Shown piece after piece: positions 1-8,476 of a DNA stretch of 64,000 nt. The first letter of the stretch is position 1. Each line of letters opens with the position of its first letter. The DNA comes from Cryobacterium luteum (GTDB taxonomy: Bacteria; Actinomycetota; Actinomycetes; Actinomycetales; Microbacteriaceae). The stretch is from positions 1-64,000 of the forward strand of contig NZ_FOCN01000015.1 of NCBI RefSeq assembly GCF_900110125.1. The letters are read 5' to 3'. The notes below the pieces were generated by a model. That model saw only the letters and a list, made by a program, of their open reading frames with translations, did no database searches and was not told the origin of the DNA. The position numbers and the translations under genes were made by a program.

Positions 1-170
1 TCTGCAACGCCGCCCACTCCAGCATCGACACCTCCGGCTGGAACATCCAAATGCGAAACGGCCGACCCTGGATCCGCGGCCCCCTCCTCTTCGACCCCAC
101 CCAAACCTGGCGCCCCGCCGGCCAGAACCGCGCCGCCACCCCCACAGAACCACCCAACTGGAACAAATAA
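1..170 (+). CDS. C-terminal end of a DUF222/HNH endonuclease-type protein (partial)
   Basis: Reading from base 3 gives 55 residues before the TAA at 168-170, beginning CNAAHSSIDTSGWNIQ and continuing RPWIRGPLLFDPTQTWRPAG. This is the usual tail of the large actinobacterial DUF222 (13E12-repeat) proteins with a C-terminal HNH nuclease domain: an HNH-associated Cys-Asn, then W-x-I/R and a DP-x-x-x-W-R motif. The start and the DUF222 domain lie outside the window. The role of these proteins is not settled; many genomes carry several copies. Codons favour C at third positions. Confidence 0.7.
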   Translation, partial: CNAAHSSIDTSGWNIQMRNGRPWIRGPLLFDPTQTWRPAGQNRAATPTEPPNWNK

Positions 171-292
171 GTCCCACAGACGCACGGCCAGCTAAATCGC
201 CTTGGAGGGCGCCCGCTCGGCAGTAATCAGTCTCTCCATGTTTGCGGAGATGACCGTTGACCAGATCGAGGATTAGGGCAATAAGTCGACCG

Positions 293-571
293 TCAGGCTA
301 GCTTTTCTACCTCAACGAATTCGATGATGCGCGACCCGCGATTCTCGACGGTGTGTTCGGCACCCGAGGGGCGTGTATAGCTCTGGCCGGCGCGAATTTC
401 CGCGACGATTTCGGAACCGTCGGCGTTGATGACGTGCATGGTTTCACTCACCATGGGTACGACCACGTACTCATATTCGTGCACGTGCATAGGAATGGCG
501 TCTCCCGGTTCAATCGTCCACTTGGTCGACCGAAAAATACCATTGTCGATTTGCGTCTCACCGGTGGCCAT
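293..571 (-). CDS. Small single-domain cupin protein
   Basis: A 92-residue protein with the conserved beta-barrel of small cupins. The first motif is visible around residues 22-40 (PGD-x5-HVHEYEYVVVP; His28, His30 and Glu34 could bind a metal) and the second around residues 62-75 (GQSYTRPSGAEHTVENRG). Such proteins act as small-molecule binding or isomerase-type proteins; the substrate cannot be read from sequence. The ATG start has a good ribosome binding site (AAGGGG, five bases upstream). It stands alone, 57 bases downstream of the stop of the MFS gene on the same strand, so it may be co-transcribed with it. Confidence 0.8.
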   Translation of the reverse strand: MATGETQIDNGIFRSTKWTIEPGDAIPMHVHEYEYVVVPMVSETMHVINADGSEIVAEIRAGQSYTRPSGAEHTVENRGSRIIEFVEVEKLA

Positions 572-628
572 GCGTTCCCCTTGCTCGATTAGCAGACATT
601 GGGTCGATCCTACTCAGGGCGGGACGGC

Positions 629-1915
629 CTACGCGGCGGGTGCGGCGGCATCCGCTCGTGCGGTGTTGGTGTCGGCGCGGTCTCTCTGGCGGCGGCTGGC
701 CAGCAGAAACGGCACGCCGATCAGCTCGACGACGGCGCCGATCACGAGCGACGGGCCGTAGCCCTGCAGGTCGGCCGCGCGGCCCAGGGCTGGCTGAATG
801 ACAACCCCACCGAGGCTGCCGAACAGGGAGTCGAACGACAGCACCGTCGCGCGCTGCTTCGACGGGATCATGTCGTTGAGATAGGCCTGCCGCACCGGCC
901 CGGCCACGGCGAAGACGAAACCCCAAACCACCAGGAGCACCACGGCTAGCCAGAACACGCCGTTCAGGCCGAGCGCCACGAGTGTGCCGATACTGATGAG
1001 ACCGGCCACGAGCATCATGCTCGTGCGCTTGGCGAACAGGGAGCGGATGCGCGGCGCCAGCAATCCGCCGCCCACCTGCGCCAGAGACAGCACGGCCGCG
1101 GCCAATCCGGCGATGGAGTAGGCCGTCGGGTCGCCGTAGAGCTGCAATAAATAGGGCTGCAGCGCGTAGAACGCGTAGATGCCAACCCCGCCGGCGAACG
1201 GCGCCGAAAAGATGACGTAGCGCACCGAGCGCTTGCGCAGGCCGTGTTCGACCGACTGGGTGAGCACGTTGCGGGTCGCTTTCAGCGGGCCGGCGGAGCG
1301 GTCCGGGGTGAAGCCGAGGTCTCTCATCACCATGTAGGCGAAAATGAACATCACCACGAGCACTCCCGCGCGCACCAGGAACGGCACGCCGAGGTTGGTG
1401 GCCTGGGCTATCACGCCGCCGAGCACCGAGCCGGTGAACATGGCGATTCCGGTCACCACGAGACCGCGGCCGAACACGGCCTCGAGGCTGCCGGTGTATC
1501 CGGTGAAGGCGAGGGCATCGACCAGCCAAGCCTCCACCGCACCGGAGAAGAAGGTGAAGCCGAGCCCGAGCAGCACCGAGACGAGCGCCCACCAGACGAA
1601 GGGAGAGTGCCAGAGCCACAGCATCCAGTACAGGCCGGTCGTGACCGACAGGGTGATGGTGCCGAGCAGGTACGACACCTTGCGGCCGACCGTGTCGGCA
1701 ACCACGCCGGTGGGAATCTCGAAGATCACCATGCCCACCGTGAAGAACGCGTTGGCGGCGAAGGCTTCGAAGTTCGACAGCCCCGCGTCGAGCAGAAAGA
1801 GCGTGTTGATGCCCCAGATGAACGAAGCTGCGAGAGTGTTGCCGAGCATCAGCGTCAGGTAGATGCGCTGCACCCGGCGCGCAGCCGGGTTCACAACCAG
1901 CTCCGCACGCTGCAT
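629..1915 (-). CDS. Major facilitator superfamily transporter
   Basis: A 428-residue integral membrane protein with about twelve hydrophobic segments in two halves and a Gly-Arg-Lys loop (VADTVGRKVSYLLG, about residue 80) after the second and third helices, typical of MFS motif A. The N-terminal half has a charged start (MQRAELVVNPAARRVQRIYL) leading into the first helix. The substrate is unknown; 12-TM MFS proteins of this type are often drug or metabolite exporters. The ATG at 1915 was chosen over a TTG five codons upstream (1930) because neither has a strong ribosome binding site and ATG is the better codon. It may share a transcript with the cupin. Confidence 0.85.
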   Translation of the reverse strand: MQRAELVVNPAARRVQRIYLTLMLGNTLAASFIWGINTLFLLDAGLSNFEAFAANAFFTVGMVIFEIPTGVVADTVGRKVSYLLGTITLSVTTGLYWMLWLWHSPFVWWALVSVLLGLGFTFFSGAVEAWLVDALAFTGYTGSLEAVFGRGLVVTGIAMFTGSVLGGVIAQATNLGVPFLVRAGVLVVMFIFAYMVMRDLGFTPDRSAGPLKATRNVLTQSVEHGLRKRSVRYVIFSAPFAGGVGIYAFYALQPYLLQLYGDPTAYSIAGLAAAVLSLAQVGGGLLAPRIRSLFAKRTSMMLVAGLISIGTLVALGLNGVFWLAVVLLVVWGFVFAVAGPVRQAYLNDMIPSKQRATVLSFDSLFGSLGGVVIQPALGRAADLQGYGPSLVIGAVVELIGVPFLLASRRQRDRADTNTARADAAAPAA

Positions 1916-2005
1916 GTTTTCACAGAGCAATCATCGACCCTGTTCGAGCGGATGGCTACCGCGAGCACCCCGCGGCGTTTCGGTCACCCGCGTCCAACGT
2001 AACCG

Positions 2006-2034
2006 GCGGCCGGGCCAACATTGGGCCCGGCCGC
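2006..2034 (-). terminator. Hairpin after the VOC gene
   Basis: A perfect 11-bp stem (GCGGCCGGGCC / GGCCCGGCCGC) with a 7-base loop lies 37 bases beyond the stop of the VOC gene, in the gap before the MFS gene. There is no clear T-run, so it is a GC-rich hairpin terminator of the kind common in actinobacteria. Confidence 0.6.
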
Positions 2035-2070
2035 TGATCGTGAGGACCGTGGCTGTGAGGCCACCAGGGA

Positions 2071-2514
2071 TCAGATCGCCGACGGATGCTCGGCCAGGTA
2101 GGCCTCCGGACCCTGTTCGGCGGCGACCGGGTCCATCCAGAGGGCGCTGAACTCGTTGCCGTCGGGGTCTTGAAAGTCGCGGGCGTACATGAACCCGTAG
2201 TCCTGGGCTGCACGCGGTTCGGTGGCGCCCGCGGCAAGCGCCGTGTCTACAATCAAATCGACCTCCTCCCGGGAGTCCCGGCTGAATGCGGTCTGCGTGA
2301 GTACCGTGGTGCTCGGGTCGGCGATCGGTTTGTCGGTGAAGGTGGCGAAGAAGTCTCGCGTGAGCACCATGAGGTAGAGGTTCTCCTCGATCACGATGCA
2401 GGCGGCGTTCTCATCGGTGAACAACGGGTTGATGCTCCAGCCCAGTGCGGTGAAGAAGGCTTTCGACCGGTCGAGGTCGATCGTGGGGAGATTGACGAAG
2501 ATGCTGGTAACCAT
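2071..2514 (-). CDS. VOC (glyoxalase/bleomycin-resistance fold) family protein
   Basis: A 147-residue protein that fits the two beta-alpha-beta-beta-beta repeats of the vicinal oxygen chelate fold: TSIFVNLPTIDLDRSKAFFTALG at the start and FMYARDFQDPDGNEFSALW near the end, the usual closing motif with a possible metal-ligand Glu. It belongs to the lactoylglutathione-lyase-like group often annotated as extradiol dioxygenase or resistance protein; no substrate can be assigned. The ATG at 2514 has AAGGAG five bases upstream; a longer reading frame upstream runs through the intergenic region and is not needed. It is divergent from the FAD monooxygenase with a shared operator-like palindrome between them. 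Confidence 0.85.
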   Translation of the reverse strand: MVTSIFVNLPTIDLDRSKAFFTALGWSINPLFTDENAACIVIEENLYLMVLTRDFFATFTDKPIADPSTTVLTQTAFSRDSREEVDLIVDTALAAGATEPRAAQDYGFMYARDFQDPDGNEFSALWMDPVAAEQGPEAYLAEHPSAI

Positions 2515-2728
2515 GGTGACTCCTTGGTCTGGCGAGATTGGTCTGGCGAGGTTTGCCCGGACGTTGCGAGCTCCTTCCATCGTTGTGAGAACACGCGATG
2601 TGTCAAGGGCCAGTTGCCGGGCGGGCGGTGCCGACCAGGTCGCGCTCAACCCGCAACCGATGGTCCGTGCCCCAGTCGATACCGGCCGACGTTGCGAATT
2701 TTCCCAGAACGTATATGATTCGACAAAT

Positions 2729-2755
2729 GATAATAGAACACCTCGTTCTATTATC
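2729..2755. promoter_or_regulatory. Operator-like inverted repeat between VOC and monooxygenase genes
   Basis: GATAATAGAAC-ACCTC-GTTCTATTATC is a perfect 11-bp inverted repeat. The right arm extends into a second, overlapping dyad GTTC-N7-GAAC (2745-2759). Read on the minus strand this gives TTGTTCGATAATAGAAC followed by another GTTCTATTATC. That layout, a dyad plus a direct repeat of GTTCNATAAT, resembles sites of IclR-family regulators of aromatic degradation (PobR/PcaU type). The match is my inference; no regulator gene is adjacent in the window. The site lies 61 bases before the GTG of the monooxygenase. Confidence 0.55.
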
Positions 2756-2815
2756 GAACAAGCAATGAGGCTGGCATTCGACCTGCCGCCGACCACACAG
2801 AGAAGTGAGGAAGCC

Positions 2816-4687
2816 GTGCAGTTTCACCACCACGGATACGTGTCCACCGATCCCCGCAAACAGGATGCAGCCGGGGTCGGCATCGATCGCCCCGAGGAAC
2901 TGCCCGACAACGTCGACGTTCTCATCGTGGGAACGGGACCGGCCGGCATGATCACCGCCGCCCAGCTCTCCCAGTTTGCAAACATCACGACCCGCATCGT
3001 GGAGCGTCGCGGCGAACGCCTCGCGATCGGCCAGGCCGACGGCATTCAGGCGCGCAGCGTCGAGACCTTCCAGGCCTTCGGCTTCGCGGAGCGCATCATC
3101 GCCGAGGCCTACCGCATTACCGAGATGGCGTTCTGGAAGCCGGACCCCACCAACCCGGCCAACATCATCCGCACGGCCCGCGCCATCGACGATCCCACCG
3201 GCATCAGCGAGTTTCCGCACCTCATCGTCAATCAGGCGCGGGTGCTGGACTACTTCGCCGAGGTGATGGCCAACGCCCCCACCCGCATGACCCCGGACTT
3301 CGGCTTCGAGTTCGTCAGCCTCATCAACACCAACGAAGGCGACTACCCCGTCACGGTCACACTCCGATACACGGCGGGTGCCGAGCAAGGCCAGGAGCGT
3401 ATCGTGCACGCCAAGTACGTGGTGGGCGCCGACGGCGCTCGCAGCGGAGTGCGCGATTCCATCGGCTGCACACTCGCCGGCGACGCGGCCTTCCACGCCT
3501 GGGGCGTCATGGACGTGCTCGCCGTCACCGACTTTCCCGACATTCGCACCAAGTGCGCGATCCAGTCCGGAACCGGCGGGAGCATCCTGCACATTCCGCG
3601 CGAAGGCGGCTACCTGTTCCGCATGTACGTCGACCTCGGCGAAGTGGCCGCCGACGACAACGGCGAGGTGCGCAAGACCTCGATCGACGAGATCATCGTC
3701 AAAGCAAACGAAATTCTCCACCCCTACACACTCGAGGTGAAGAATGTCGCCTGGCACAGCGTGTACGAGGTCGCCCACCGGCTCACCGACCGGTTCGACG
3801 ATGTGCTGCCTGACGAGGTCGGCATCCGCTCGCCGCGGGTGTTCATCATGGGTGACGCCTGCCACACGCACAGTGCCAAGGCCGGCCAGGGCATGAACGT
3901 CTCGATGCAGGACGGCTTCAACCTCGGCTGGAAGCTCGGCTATGTACTCGACGGCCGCAGCCCCGAGACGCTCCTCGGCACCTACTCCGCCGAGCGTCAG
4001 GTCATTGCCAAGAACCTGATCGACTTCGACAAGGAGTGGTCGTCTCTCATGGCCGCGAAGCCGGAGGACCTCAAGGTTCCGCTCGAAGATTTCTATACCC
4101 AGACGGCGGAGTTCCCCTCCGGCTTCATGACGCAGTACCCGCCGTCGATGTTGATCGGCGAGGCCACGCACCAGTCACTCGCCACCGGTTTCCCCATCGG
4201 CAAGCGCTTCAAGTCCGCCCCGGTTGTGCGCGTCGGCGACGCCAACCCGGTGCAGCTGGGCCACCACCACCGCGCCGACGGCCGCTGGCGCGTGTACGCC
4301 TTCGCTGACGCCGACAACTCCGCCGTCGCCGACTGGGCCGAGTGGATGCGCACCGCTGCCGATTCTCCGCTGCTCGCGCACACCCCGGCCGACAGCGACA
4401 TCGACAGCGTCTTCGACGTCAAGGTGATCCATCAGCAGGCGCACACCGAGGTGGACCTGGGCCAGGTCGACGCGGCGTTCCTGCCGACGACCGGCCCGTT
4501 CGGGCTGATCGACTACGAGAAGGTCTACGCCGCCGACCCGCACGACGACATCTTCGATCGCCGCGGCATCAGCTCGGGCGGCGCCGTCGTCGTGGTGCGC
4601 CCCGACCAGTACGTCGCCCACGTGCTGCCGCTGACCGCCACCGCCGAGCTCGCCGCGTACTTTCGGCAGATGCTGCTCGTTCGGTAG
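2816..4687 (+). CDS. FAD-dependent aromatic monooxygenase (phenol 2-monooxygenase / 3-hydroxybenzoate 4-monooxygenase type)
   Basis: A 623-residue group A flavoprotein hydroxylase. The dinucleotide-binding GxGxxG is seen as DVLIVGTGPAGMITAAQL (about residues 28-45), followed by an Arg-rich ERRGERLAIGQADGIQARS segment, the second FAD motif GADGARSGVRDSIG (about 205-220) and the GD motif VFIMGDACHTHSAKAGQGMN (about 343-362). The C-terminal thioredoxin-like domain (about 450-623) is typical of phenol hydroxylases of the PF07976 type. Expected role: NADPH-dependent ring hydroxylation of a phenolic or hydroxybenzoate. The GTG at 2816 was chosen because GAGG sits five bases upstream and the protein then has family length; an ATG at 2765 is the alternative. 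Regulation probably acts through the palindrome at 2729-2755. Confidence 0.88.
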   Translation: MQFHHHGYVSTDPRKQDAAGVGIDRPEELPDNVDVLIVGTGPAGMITAAQLSQFANITTRIVERRGERLAIGQADGIQARSVETFQAFGFAERIIAEAYRITEMAFWKPDPTNPANIIRTARAIDDPTGISEFPHLIVNQARVLDYFAEVMANAPTRMTPDFGFEFVSLINTNEGDYPVTVTLRYTAGAEQGQERIVHAKYVVGADGARSGVRDSIGCTLAGDAAFHAWGVMDVLAVTDFPDIRTKCAIQSGTGGSILHIPREGGYLFRMYVDLGEVAADDNGEVRKTSIDEIIVKANEILHPYTLEVKNVAWHSVYEVAHRLTDRFDDVLPDEVGIRSPRVFIMGDACHTHSAKAGQGMNVSMQDGFNLGWKLGYVLDGRSPETLLGTYSAERQVIAKNLIDFDKEWSSLMAAKPEDLKVPLEDFYTQTAEFPSGFMTQYPPSMLIGEATHQSLATGFPIGKRFKSAPVVRVGDANPVQLGHHHRADGRWRVYAFADADNSAVADWAEWMRTAADSPLLAHTPADSDIDSVFDVKVIHQQAHTEVDLGQVDAAFLPTTGPFGLIDYEKVYAADPHDDIFDRRGISSGGAVVVVRPDQYVAHVLPLTATAELAAYFRQMLLVR

Positions 4688-4711
4688 ACGCTTGCCGCCG
4701 GGGTGTCGCGA

Positions 4712-5260
4712 TCAGCTGCGGGCGATTTTTACCTCGAAGTTGCCCAGCAACAAGGCGTCGCCGTTTTCAACAACGTATCGACGACCGGGCACGCACTCGA
4801 CGCGTGTGCCGTCGACTGCCATGATTTCGCTGCCATTTGCTGAACGCAGGTCGACGACGAGCAGCCGACCTCTGGCATCCACTTCGAACCCGAGGTGGTT
4901 ACGGGAAAGCGACCGCCCGTCATCGGTGACAGCGATGGTTTGCAGGCCGCTGGAGGAGTCCGGACTTCGGCCGATCACTCCCGACGGGGCCTCCACCGCG
5001 ATCGGTCGACCGTCAACGATGAAACGAAAATGCGGAGTGTCCGCAGCTCGCCGACCGGACACTGGCCGTACCGGGACCGCTACGGGGAGCTGCGCGGGCC
5101 GCACGATCGCGCTCGGCGTACCGGGCGCCACCGACTCCGGAATCGGATACACCTCAATGCGGCCAAAATGGCCAGCGCGCCACCGAGCACTCACGTCGTC
5201 GGCCGTGATCACGGGCAGTTCGGGCACAACGTCCACTGAGCGACGAGAGCGTCTGGTCAC
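4712..5260 (-). CDS. FHA-domain protein, last gene of the T7SS-like minus operon
   Basis: A 182-residue soluble protein. Residues 78-181 form a forkhead-associated domain with the expected signature positions: GRSP (97-100), SRNH (119-122) and DLRSANGS (137-144). FHA domains bind phosphothreonine peptides, so this is a likely sensor or assembly factor. The N-terminal 75 residues are Pro/Val-rich and unstructured-looking. The GTG start overlaps the TGA of the upstream gene (GTGA, 4 bases), showing translational coupling. FHA proteins are common partners of EssC/EccC ATPases, whose own N-terminus also has an FHA-like part here. It is convergent with the monooxygenase, 24 bases away. Confidence 0.8.
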   Translation of the reverse strand: MTRRSRRSVDVVPELPVITADDVSARWRAGHFGRIEVYPIPESVAPGTPSAIVRPAQLPVAVPVRPVSGRRAADTPHFRFIVDGRPIAVEAPSGVIGRSPDSSSGLQTIAVTDDGRSLSRNHLGFEVDARGRLLVVDLRSANGSEIMAVDGTRVECVPGRRYVVENGDALLLGNFEVKIARS

Positions 5261-5922
5261 AGGGTCCCGAGAACAAGACAGGCCAGCACTATCGCCAGGA
5301 GGACTGCACTCGCTTCCCAGAGGAGAAATGCGAGAAATCCGATCTCATAACGAATGGGACGATGCTCGAGCCAGGTGTAGTAATCCGGCTGTCGCTTAGC
5401 CACAGCCAAGGGACTGATCGACTCGGAATGCACGCGAAGCCTCGCTGGCATTGCTTGCGCGATGGCGACCAGGTCATTCATGCGCCAGAGCCGCATGCTC
5501 AGGCGCAGCACCGTCTTCTTTCCAGAGCGTATGACCGCCCAGCGTTCATCGTTGACTCCAATCGGCGTTCGAAATTCGCGAATCGGAATCGATCCCGAAC
5601 CCACCACCGACGCAAAATACACGATCTCGGTCGATGCGTCCGACTCAATCCGGCGCAGGCGAAAGAATACATCCCGATATTCCAGGTAGCCACCGGGAAC
5701 GATACGCACTGATCTCGACCGTGCTCCGGCATACATGACCGTGAGGATTCCCGGAATGATGAAAACCAGAAACCACATCACGCGCGCAGCCCCAGGATAA
5801 ACGAGTAAGAAGGCGATTATGGCGAGCGCCGTAGCGCTGACCATCCCCACCGATGCCCAGAAACGCCAGCGTATTGGCGTCAGCACAACGCTGTCGAGAA
5901 CAACGGATGCCTCAATCGCCAC
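5257..5922 (-). CDS. Membrane protein of unknown function in the T7SS-like locus
   Basis: A 221-residue protein with two adjacent N-terminal transmembrane segments (about 22-45 and 48-64), a soluble domain of about 110 residues rich in beta-type sequence (SVRIVPGGYLEYRDVFFRLRRI, reminiscent of bacterial PH-like membrane domains) and one or two C-terminal hydrophobic segments (about 193-221). No family is recognised with certainty. GTG start; it overlaps the upstream gene by 11 bases and the FHA gene by 4, so all are translated from one message. A structural or accessory membrane part of the secretion apparatus is a reasonable guess, nothing more. Confidence 0.7.
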   Translation of the reverse strand: MAIEASVVLDSVVLTPIRWRFWASVGMVSATALAIIAFLLVYPGAARVMWFLVFIIPGILTVMYAGARSRSVRIVPGGYLEYRDVFFRLRRIESDASTEIVYFASVVGSGSIPIREFRTPIGVNDERWAVIRSGKKTVLRLSMRLWRMNDLVAIAQAMPARLRVHSESISPLAVAKRQPDYYTWLEHRPIRYEIGFLAFLLWEASAVLLAIVLACLVLGTL

Positions 5923-6544
5923 GCGTGATCCCCTTCGCGAATTCCTCGGTCAAGGTGCGCAGTGTCGGGGTGAACGTGAGATCGTCTGTGGTTGTCGTGA
6001 CGGTGAGCAACATCGTTGGCCCGGCGTGATCGTCGAGAAGCCAATACCAGCAAATGTGTTCGGAGATCACCGCATCGCTTTTGCGCGCGCGGCCGCGGCG
6101 GAGTGCGCGTCCAATGGCCTGCGGCTCGTTCACGTAACGTTGAATGCACAGCGTTGCCTTGCCAAGCGGCGTGTCGTTCGGCGAAATCTCCGGATCATCG
6201 ATCATGAGCGGGCCCGCTGCTAACGACTCAGTAATCGCATCGGCGACGGCACCATCTCCGGCGGCCAACCGCCATCGCACAATCAGTGCGCCCAGGAGCC
6301 CCACATTCGGCGCATCGGGCACAAGAGCAAACCCCGCGTCGGCTTCGACCGAAACCATGAGATTCGCCGTGGCTTCGAACCTTGTTTCCAGATCTGCCGC
6401 GAGTTCGCGCGAGACCGGTGCGTCAAATCGACTCAGTACCACCTGAGCCGCCATGATCGCTCCGGCGTGAACGTCGTCGAGATGGAGCTCGACCCAGGAG
6501 TCAGGATAGGTGAAATTCAGGGGAACGGTCACGATCAGACCCAC
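5912..6544 (-). CDS. Uncharacterised soluble protein of the T7SS-like operon
   Basis: A 210-residue protein without signal peptide or clear membrane segment. It begins MGLIVTVPLNFTYPDSWVEL, resembling in length and tone the upstream neighbour (both start with short beta strands and a Pro-x-x-Trp motif: TVPAGWQRV in the upstream one), which suggests two related beta-rich proteins. The fold may be of the LpqN/Mog1/PsbP-like kind often found beside secretion loci; that is a guess from pattern. The GTG start overlaps the previous gene by 10 bases. No catalytic motif was seen. Confidence 0.65.
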   Translation of the reverse strand: MGLIVTVPLNFTYPDSWVELHLDDVHAGAIMAAQVVLSRFDAPVSRELAADLETRFEATANLMVSVEADAGFALVPDAPNVGLLGALIVRWRLAAGDGAVADAITESLAAGPLMIDDPEISPNDTPLGKATLCIQRYVNEPQAIGRALRRGRARKSDAVISEHICWYWLLDDHAGPTMLLTVTTTTDDLTFTPTLRTLTEEFAKGITRGD

Positions 6545-7236
6545 TTCAATGTCGTCACAATGGCATCGAACATCAGCACCTGCACCTCGCTGAAACTGCT
6601 GTCGTCGCAGCTGAAGACGACGAGAAGGAAGGCTCCCGGCGAGGCAGGAACCGGTAGGAGATAACTCACTCGTGTGCTGGGGAGCATTCGTCCGGACGAT
6701 TCCTCGTTCCGGATGAGCGCGACGGCCTCAAACGCTTGGGCGGTATCGGCCTTCGGTAAGTCGAGCTGCGCACTCCCAGCGAATTGGCCTGCGACGAGAC
6801 GTCGAAACTCAGCCACCGTCGATGCCCGATGTTCAACCGCACGAAAGCAACGCCCGACTTCAAGATCAACGAACTCCGACTCTGTCGCTCCGAATCCGGC
6901 AACCTCGGCCAGGTCCGCCTCGTCGAGGTCAGCAGCACTTGCGCCGAGGTACGTCATCGAGACGACAAAACTCATTACTACCGGGACGCCGCGGATCTCC
7001 TCCGAAAAAACGTAAAGATCGAGTGCACCGGCCGCCTCCGCGTCGGAGACCAGACGCGGCATCTGTTCACGCAGAGCGCGCTCCGTGAGTACGTGGTCAC
7101 GTCCAGACTGTTTCCGCAGTTTCCAGGCAATGAACCGTTCGATTGATTCAGCTGAGCCGTCGCCGGTCGTGACCCGTTGCCAGCCCGCCGGAACGGTGAT
7201 GCGGTATCCGGAAACCGTGTCGGAAGCCGTCATCAC
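6535..7236 (-). CDS. Uncharacterised protein of the T7SS-like operon
   Basis: A 233-residue soluble protein opening TVSGYRITVPAGWQRV, a beta-hairpin start followed by alternating helices and strands. The only hydrophobic stretches (VPVVMSFVVSMTYLGAS, AFLLVVFSCDD) are short and fit core strands. The GTG at 7236 overlaps the stop of the 413-aa gene by 4 bases; the adjacent ATG at 7233 overlaps it by 3 and is equally likely. It and the next gene could be chaperones or immunity proteins for the secreted candidate, because they follow it directly. No known family could be assigned by eye. Confidence 0.65.
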   Translation of the reverse strand: MMTASDTVSGYRITVPAGWQRVTTGDGSAESIERFIAWKLRKQSGRDHVLTERALREQMPRLVSDAEAAGALDLYVFSEEIRGVPVVMSFVVSMTYLGASAADLDEADLAEVAGFGATESEFVDLEVGRCFRAVEHRASTVAEFRRLVAGQFAGSAQLDLPKADTAQAFEAVALIRNEESSGRMLPSTRVSYLLPVPASPGAFLLVVFSCDDSSFSEVQVLMFDAIVTTLKWV

Positions 7237-8474
7237 AGTGAACCGACATGAACGCGCGTGAGGTCTGCCACGTAATCACCCGCCATGACTCCGCCAATAT
7301 TTTGTACGCTCTCAAACAGGCCACCTATGCCGAACATGGTCGCACCCGTGGCAGCAAACGCCGGAATGATTCCGGCCTTGAGCCCGCTAGCTAGAATTTC
7401 GGGGGCTCGCAGGGACGCTCCCGCGCTGTTCACGCTGAGAAGTTTGGCGAGTCCGTGGCCGAAGAGTTCGTCGACGACCCGGGTCGACGCTGCCGACTGC
7501 GTCGCCACTGCTTTCGTGCCGGAGTAGGCAGCACTGTAGCTGAACCCAGCCGCCCTCGCCGCATGGCCCGCGGAGTGAGAGATCGAGCTGGTGAGTTTTG
7601 TGGTGACCTTCGCCAGCGCACCGCCAGAACCGAAAGCGACACACGACAACGCCAGGCCGGCCACGGAGATCCACACGTCAGTGCTGGTGGCGTCACCGGT
7701 GCCTGCTTGCGCCAGGGTGATCGCGGTGCTGACGGCGGCCAGGACGATTCCGACCAGTACCAGGCCAATGATGCTGGTCGCCGGGAACACAACGAGAACG
7801 AACAGAACCGCCAGAGCGAGGATAACGCCGATGACCGACAGGATGTCCTTGACCACGTTCAACCAACCGCGCGCATCGTGGACCCACTGTTTAATGCCTT
7901 CGTACCACTGGTCAGTCATCTCGTCGTTGCTCGAGGCCCGGATGGCGTTCGCGGCACGAGTATTGGTGGCCGCCCACTCGCCCCCCGCCTCGGTGAGGCG
8001 TGCGATGTAATTCTTGTTGTTCCGCACAACCGTCTGTGCCGCCTCGAGGGCCTTCTTACGCTCAGACTCGGCAAGGACATATTCCGGGCTGCCGGGTTCT
8101 CCAGGCACAATCCGGTGCACGGCCTCGCTGACGTCCACGGCCCCGATGCGGGCCGCCGCGAGATACCCATCGGCACTCGCCTGCACGAGGTCCAGCTCGG
8201 TCTTGTAGTCTTCCAGGGCCTTCGCCGTTCCTTCGTATCGGCCCTTGGCCTTCTCGATTGCGTCTGCGAGATTGCCTGCGGCCGACTTGAACTCGCGTCC
8301 TGATTCCGAGTCCCAGCCATCTTCCACGTATAACTTGCCGAGCGCGGTCACCTGGTCAGCAATCCGCCTGGCGACGCGGCGCATGTCGCGCGCACTCGCC
8401 TCGATCACTGACGTGTCCCCAGCGACAGGATCGCCGGACAGCCCGAGCGGCTGCCAATCTGTTGGACGTGCCAT
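7233..8474 (-). CDS. Putative T7SS-secreted protein with helical N-terminus and central membrane segments
   Basis: A 413-residue protein. It starts RPTDWQPLGLSGDPVAGDTSVI, matching the W-x-LG-x-DP-x-x-GD opening of putative T7SS-secreted proteins, where a helical WXG100/LXG-like segment follows (about residues 24-190; charged, Ala-rich and free of Pro). Two hydrophobic helices lie at about 212-260 (LSVIGVILALAVLFVLVVFPATSIIGLVLVG), then a Gly/Ala/Ser-rich C-terminal third. No nuclease, ADP-ribosyltransferase or other toxin motif is visible, so it may be a pore-forming effector or a membrane-embedded structural protein. ATG start with GGGGA upstream; the gap to the preceding WXG100-like gene is 2 bases. 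Confidence 0.7.
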   Translation of the reverse strand: MARPTDWQPLGLSGDPVAGDTSVIEASARDMRRVARRIADQVTALGKLYVEDGWDSESGREFKSAAGNLADAIEKAKGRYEGTAKALEDYKTELDLVQASADGYLAAARIGAVDVSEAVHRIVPGEPGSPEYVLAESERKKALEAAQTVVRNNKNYIARLTEAGGEWAATNTRAANAIRASSNDEMTDQWYEGIKQWVHDARGWLNVVKDILSVIGVILALAVLFVLVVFPATSIIGLVLVGIVLAAVSTAITLAQAGTGDATSTDVWISVAGLALSCVAFGSGGALAKVTTKLTSSISHSAGHAARAAGFSYSAAYSGTKAVATQSAASTRVVDELFGHGLAKLLSVNSAGASLRAPEILASGLKAGIIPAFAATGATMFGIGGLFESVQNIGGVMAGDYVADLTRVHVGSL

Positions 8475-8476
8475 CG

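Noticed and set aside
2603..4171. Long open frame (522 codons) on the minus strand
   Set aside because: It lies antisense to the monooxygenase, whose FAD motifs are unmistakable; the product is a His/Val/Gly-rich composition without family features, as expected from the opposite strand of GC-rich coding DNA.
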